DNA from: Stutzerimonas stutzeri
GTDB taxonomy: Bacteria; Pseudomonadota; Gammaproteobacteria; Pseudomonadales; Pseudomonadaceae
NCBI GenBank assembly: GCA_002345575.1
Contig: DDVX01000018.1
Coordinates: 124,001-188,000, forward strand
DNA length: 64,000 nucleotides
Direction of reading: 5' to 3'
Part shown: positions 60,857-64,000 of the stretch, in pieces
Numbering within the stretch: the first letter of the stretch is position 1
Layout: each line of letters opens with the position of its first letter
Program-made: the position numbers and the translations under genes
Notes under the pieces: generated by a model
What the model saw: only the letters and a program-made list of their open reading frames with translations
Databases searched by the model: none
Told to the model about the DNA's origin: nothing

Positions 60857-61627
60857 ATGATGCTCCCCGAACTCAGTCGCTCGATGTTCAAGAATGCTGT
60901 GGTACTGGGTCTGTTCGCCATAGTCACCGTTGGCGCGGTAACAGTGCTGCAACAGTTCACCGCGGAGCGCATCGAGGCTGCCGAGCGAGCCGCGCAGCTG
61001 CGCGCCCTGCATGAGATTTTGCCCCGCGGCAGTTACGACAACCAATTGCTTGACAGCAGTATCGAAGTCCAGCATCCGCTGCTCGGCATTACACGGCCCG
61101 CGCCGGCCTATATCGCACGCAACAACGGCGAACCAAGCGCAGTGATCCTCCCGGCTGTCGCACCGGACGGCTACAGTGGCGCCATTGATCTACTGATCGG
61201 GGTGCTGGCTGACGGTCGCATAGCTAGCGTGCGGGTGGTCCGCCACCGAGAAACACCCGGCTTGGGTGATAAGATCGAGCTGGCCAAGGATCGCTGGATC
61301 CTCAGTTTCGACGGTAAATCTCTGAATGCCCCACAAACCAGCGGCTGGGCCGTGAAGAAGGATCGCGGCGACTTTGACCAGTTCGCCGGTGCCACCATTA
61401 CACCGCGTGCGGTCGTGGCCGCAGTGCATCGCGCGCTGCAATATTTCGAGGCCCATCGCGAAGAACTGTTTAGCGCCGCCACCCAGACCACCGCGTCGGG
61501 ACAGGCGACCGAAGAACTGACCAAGCCCGACGAAGCTACCCGCCATTCCCGCGCTGGCAGCGCTGCGACCCGTGACGAGATGCAGATCACCGATCCGCAA
61601 CCCGAGCAGACAGGTGACAAGCCATGA
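60857..61627 (+). CDS. rnfG: RnfG, periplasmic flavoprotein subunit
   Basis: 256 aa with one N-terminal membrane helix (FKNAVVLGLFAIVTVGAVTV) and a periplasmic FMN domain. The flavin is attached at the Thr of FAGATITPRAVV, and RHRETPGLGDKIEL is typical. The C-terminal 50 residues are a polar, low-complexity tail. Overlaps rnfE by 4 bp. Confidence 0.94.
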   Translation: MMLPELSRSMFKNAVVLGLFAIVTVGAVTVLQQFTAERIEAAERAAQLRALHEILPRGSYDNQLLDSSIEVQHPLLGITRPAPAYIARNNGEPSAVILPAVAPDGYSGAIDLLIGVLADGRIASVRVVRHRETPGLGDKIELAKDRWILSFDGKSLNAPQTSGWAVKKDRGDFDQFAGATITPRAVVAAVHRALQYFEAHREELFSAATQTTASGQATEELTKPDEATRHSRAGSAATRDEMQITDPQPEQTGDKP

Positions 61628-62337
61628 GCACACCCAGCTACCGCGAACTGACCCTCAACGGCCTATGGAAGAACAACCCAGCGCTGGTTCAACTCCTCGG
61701 CCTCTGCCCGCTGCTTGGAGTCAGCAACTCGTCGGTCAATGCCCTGGGACTGGGCCTGGCCACGGCGCTGGTACTGACCTGCTCCAACCTCGGCGTTTCG
61801 CTGGTGCGTGGCGTGGTCAACACCGCCGTGCGTCTGCCAGCCTTTGTGATGATCATCGCCGCGCTGACCACCTGCATCGAACTATTGATGCAAGCCTACA
61901 CCTACGAGCTGTTCCAGATTCTCGGCATATTCATCCCGCTGATCACCACCAACTGCGTGATCCTCGGCCGTGCCGACGGCTTCGCGGCTAAGCAAAAGCC
62001 GCTGGTCGCAAGCTATGACGGCTTCGTCATGGGCATGGGCTTCGCACTGGTGCTGCTGGTGCTGGGCAGCCTGCGCGAGCTGTTCGGCACCGGCACGCTG
62101 TTCGCCAACATGCACCTGCTGTTCGGCCCCGTCGCCGCGGACTGGCAGATCACAGTATTCAGTGACTACAAGGGCTTCCTGCTGGCGATCCTGCCGCCGG
62201 GCGCCTTCATCGTGCTCGGCCTGCTGATCGCATTGAAAAACCGCATCGATGAACACCTGGCCGAACGTGCCAAGGTGCAGCAGCCGGAAGCTCCGGTACA
62301 GAGTCGCCGAGTACGAGTAACCGGAGTAATCGAGTAA
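61624..62337 (+). CDS. rnfE: RnfE, membrane subunit
   Basis: 237 aa with six membrane helices, a paralogue of RnfA (LVQLLGLCPLLGVSNSSVNA; IFIPLITTNCVILGRADGFA). It completes the six-subunit complex. nth follows 2 bases later in the same operon. Confidence 0.95.
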   Translation: MSTPSYRELTLNGLWKNNPALVQLLGLCPLLGVSNSSVNALGLGLATALVLTCSNLGVSLVRGVVNTAVRLPAFVMIIAALTTCIELLMQAYTYELFQILGIFIPLITTNCVILGRADGFAAKQKPLVASYDGFVMGMGFALVLLVLGSLRELFGTGTLFANMHLLFGPVAADWQITVFSDYKGFLLAILPPGAFIVLGLLIALKNRIDEHLAERAKVQQPEAPVQSRRVRVTGVIE

Positions 62338-62339
62338 CC

Positions 62340-62978
62340 ATGAATGCGGAAAAACGCCGGGAGATCTTTCGTCGCTTCCACGAGGACAACCCCGAGCCCA
62401 AGACGGAACTGGCCTACAGCACCCCATTCGAGCTCCTGATTGCGGTAATCCTCTCGGCGCAAGCCACCGATGTCGGCGTCAACAAGGCCACGGCCAAGCT
62501 CTACCCGGTCGCCAACACGCCGGAGGCGATCTATGCGCTGGGCGTAGAGGGGCTGTCGGAGTACATCAAAACCATCGGCCTGTACCGAGGTAAGGCGAGA
62601 AACGTCATCGAGACCTGCCGCATCCTTATCGAGAAGCACGGCAGCCAGGTCCCGGACAACCGCGAAGACCTCGAAGCCTTGCCTGGCGTCGGCCGTAAGA
62701 CCGCCAATGTGGTGCTCAACACAGCGTTTCGGCAGTTCACCATGGCGGTGGATACGCATATCTTCCGCGTCGCCAACCGCACCAATATCGCGCCTGGCAA
62801 GAATGTGCTGGAAGTCGAGCGTAAGCTGCTGCGCTTCGTACCTAAGGATTACCTGCTGGACGCCCACCATTGGCTGATCCTGCATGGACGCTATGTCTGC
62901 AAGGCCCGCCGCCCACAATGTGGCAGCTGCCGCATCGAGGATCTGTGCGAATACAAGCACAAGACTTCCGACGATTAG
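62340..62978 (+). CDS. nth: Endonuclease III
   Basis: 212 aa DNA glycosylase/AP lyase for oxidised pyrimidines. Helix-hairpin-helix with catalytic Lys (LPGVGRKTANVVLN), the Asp in VDTHIFRVANRTNIA, and the C-terminal 4Fe-4S cluster as Cys-X6-Cys-X2-Cys-X5-Cys (CKARRPQCGSCRIEDLC). Last gene of the rnf operon, an arrangement shared by many gammaproteobacteria. Confidence 0.97.
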   Translation: MNAEKRREIFRRFHEDNPEPKTELAYSTPFELLIAVILSAQATDVGVNKATAKLYPVANTPEAIYALGVEGLSEYIKTIGLYRGKARNVIETCRILIEKHGSQVPDNREDLEALPGVGRKTANVVLNTAFRQFTMAVDTHIFRVANRTNIAPGKNVLEVERKLLRFVPKDYLLDAHHWLILHGRYVCKARRPQCGSCRIEDLCEYKHKTSDD

Positions 62979-63087
62979 GTTTTAAAGGAAAAAGCTATCG
63001 ATCGATTGAAAAAATCTTTTTTACGACCTTGTTTTTTGTCGCTATAAGGTGCGCCATCAACGCGCCTTAGCCGTGGAGTGAAAACAA

Positions 63088-63267
63088 GTGTCCGAGAAAG
63101 AAGATATTGAGATTGAAGACGACTTCGTTGGTGAGGACGAAGACGATACCGCAGAAGCTCCGATTGAAGTCGCCAAGACCAACCTGACCAAGCGCCGCAT
63201 CATCGACAACCTGCTCGAAGAACGCAGGCTGCGCAAGCAACTCAATGAGTTCGACTTCGATCTCTAA
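63088..63267 (+). CDS. PA3496-like small acidic protein
   Basis: 59 aa from a GTG with GGAG 9 bases upstream. Acidic N-terminal half (EDIEIEDDFVGEDEDDTAEA) and a basic-amphipathic C-terminal helix (TKRRIIDNLLEERRLRKQLN) ending FDFDL. A protein of this kind follows nth in P. aeruginosa (PA3496 family, named as putative envelope integrity). A strong terminator follows at once. The role is not established. Confidence 0.8.
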   Translation: MSEKEDIEIEDDFVGEDEDDTAEAPIEVAKTNLTKRRIIDNLLEERRLRKQLNEFDFDL

Positions 63268-63299
63268 CGAAAAAGCCCCGAGTCCGGGGCTTTTTCGTT
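63266..63299 (+). terminator. Rho-independent terminator after PA3496-like gene
   Basis: AACGAAAAAGCCCCG and CGGGGCTTTTTCGTT pair around a short loop, with a T-run. It overlaps the stop codon by two bases and is strong on either strand. Confidence 0.9.
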
Positions 63300-63303
63300 C
63301 TGT

Positions 63304-63509
63304 CAGGCCGTTCTAAGAACGTAGGCGAGGCAGGTAAGAGGACAAACAGCTGAAGAACGGACTGGGCTCACATACGAGCTTAGATGTCCTAAATGAGCAT
63401 TACTCATTTCGTTCGCCTTCCGGGCCGCGCTAAAGCGCTTTAACCGAAAGCGGCTTTCTGAAGCTGTTTTTGACGCAGTATTGCCAACGCAGGCAGCTCT
63501 TCAACGGCC
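63304..63509. repeat. Diverged second copy of the rnf MITE-like repeat
   Basis: Begins CAGGCCGTTCTAAGAACGTA and ends GCAGCTCTTCAACGGCC, like the element at 59630. Shared inner blocks are GTAGGCGAGGCA, CCTAAATGAGCATTAC and GACGCAGTATTGCCAACGCA. About 206 bp because of extra internal DNA. Non-coding. Confidence 0.65.
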
Positions 63510-63513
63510 AGCT

Positions 63514-63906
63514 TCAGTCCCCGCGGTTTGGCGACAACAGCTCTATCTTGTAGCCATCCGGATCTTCGACGAAAGCCAGGATGCTGCTGCCATGCATCAT
63601 CGGCCCCGGCTCACGGGTGATCTTGCCGCCACGACTGCGGATGTCCTCGCAAGCCTTGTAGACGTCCTCAACCTCCAGGGCAATGTGCCCGTAGCCATTG
63701 CCCAGCTCGTAGCTGTCGACACCCCAGTTGTGAGTCAGCTCGATCACGCTGTTGTGTGCCTCGTCACCGTAGCCGACGAACGCCAGAGTGAATTTGCCGT
63801 CCGGATAGTCCTTGCGGCGCAGCAGGGTCATGCCCAGCACTTCGGTGTAGAAGGCGATGGATTTCTCCATATCGCCGACGCGGAGCATGGTGTGAAGTAG
63901 CCTCAT
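63514..63906 (-). CDS. gloA: Lactoylglutathione lyase (glyoxalase I)
   Basis: 130 aa from the ATG at 63906 (GAGGGGAA upstream). Detoxifies methylglyoxal with glutathione. The four metal ligands His5, Glu56, His74 and Glu122 are visible (LLHTMLRVGD, VIELTHNWG, GHIALEVED, YKIELLSP). Short bacterial type, nickel-dependent in the family. It ends beside the MITE-like repeat. Confidence 0.95.
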   Translation of the reverse strand: MRLLHTMLRVGDMEKSIAFYTEVLGMTLLRRKDYPDGKFTLAFVGYGDEAHNSVIELTHNWGVDSYELGNGYGHIALEVEDVYKACEDIRSRGGKITREPGPMMHGSSILAFVEDPDGYKIELLSPNRGD

Positions 63907-63933
63907 TGCGTTCCCCTCAACGAACGGTAAATG

Positions 63934-63960
63934 GAAAAACCCCAACCTGGGTCGGGGTTC
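63934..63960 (-). terminator. Terminator of the gene right of the window
   Basis: On the minus strand AACCCCGACC pairs with GGTTGGGGTT, followed by a T-run. It would end a transcript coming from the right edge, upstream of gloA. Confidence 0.75.
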
Positions 63961-64000
63961 TCGGTTCAGCAGGAGTTTACCAGAGCGACTACTGCAGCTC

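Overview
The window is a Pseudomonas (sensu lato, Pseudomonadaceae) chromosome. The evidence is the gene order algU-mucA-mucB-rseC-mucD-lepA-lepB-rnc-era-recO-pdxJ on one strand, nadB and ygfZ opposite, an rnfABCDGE-nth operon, and a small acidic PA3496-like protein after nth. All product names come from reading motifs and gene order; no database search was run.

Layout. (1) 1-8970 is the right part of a first genomic island: the end of a UvrD-type helicase gene, a coupled small membrane peptide and winged-helix gene, an SOS-controlled umuDC (rulAB-like) pair behind a LexA box, and unrecognised small membrane or hypothetical genes. It ends in a tRNA/tmRNA-like 3' end (CCCCGGCTCCACCA). (2) 8965-26840 is a second island in the same site, bounded by imperfect direct repeats of about 80 bp. 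It begins with a P4-type tyrosine integrase (9145) and carries an AlpA-like regulator, hypotheticals, a 5'-truncated mrr, a cluster of reiterated short repeats (13.1-13.6 kb), two MITE-like elements, and about 11 kb of minus-strand defence-type genes. These are a 1509-aa Mrr-like nuclease/STAND NTPase (Avs4-like), then a 1491-aa Cap4-like nuclease/STAND NTPase coupled by a TAATG overlap to an unrecognised 481-aa partner. (3) 27.1-32.2 kb is the LexA-boxed mutagenesis cassette imuA-imuB-dnaE2. (4) 32.4-34.3 kb is the copper nitrite reductase cassette nirK-nirV behind an FNR/NnrR-type box. (5) 34.5-64 kb is core chromosome: cmoAB, pdxJ-recO-era-rnc-DUF4845-lepB-lepA, mucD-rseC-mucB-mucA-algU, nadB, ygfX/sdhE, ygfZ, an HDOD gene, ung, a solute-binding protein, an enoyl-CoA hydratase, rnfABCDGE-nth and gloA.

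How the parts work together. The island genes look like mobile DNA plus anti-phage defence. Two independent LexA-boxed translesion systems (umuDC and imuAB-dnaE2) lie within 30 kb. The muc block is the envelope-stress sigma factor with its anti-sigma, regulator and periplasmic protease, with a good AlgU-type promoter in front of algU. The rnf genes encode a membrane electron-transfer complex; here the operon is interrupted between rnfC and rnfD by a MITE-like repeat.

The most promising undescribed items are the Cap4-STAND plus 481-aa partner operon, and a family of short direct repeats with a fixed 12-bp period but a variable core sequence. The repeats mark island ends and probably record integrase arm sites of several islands.
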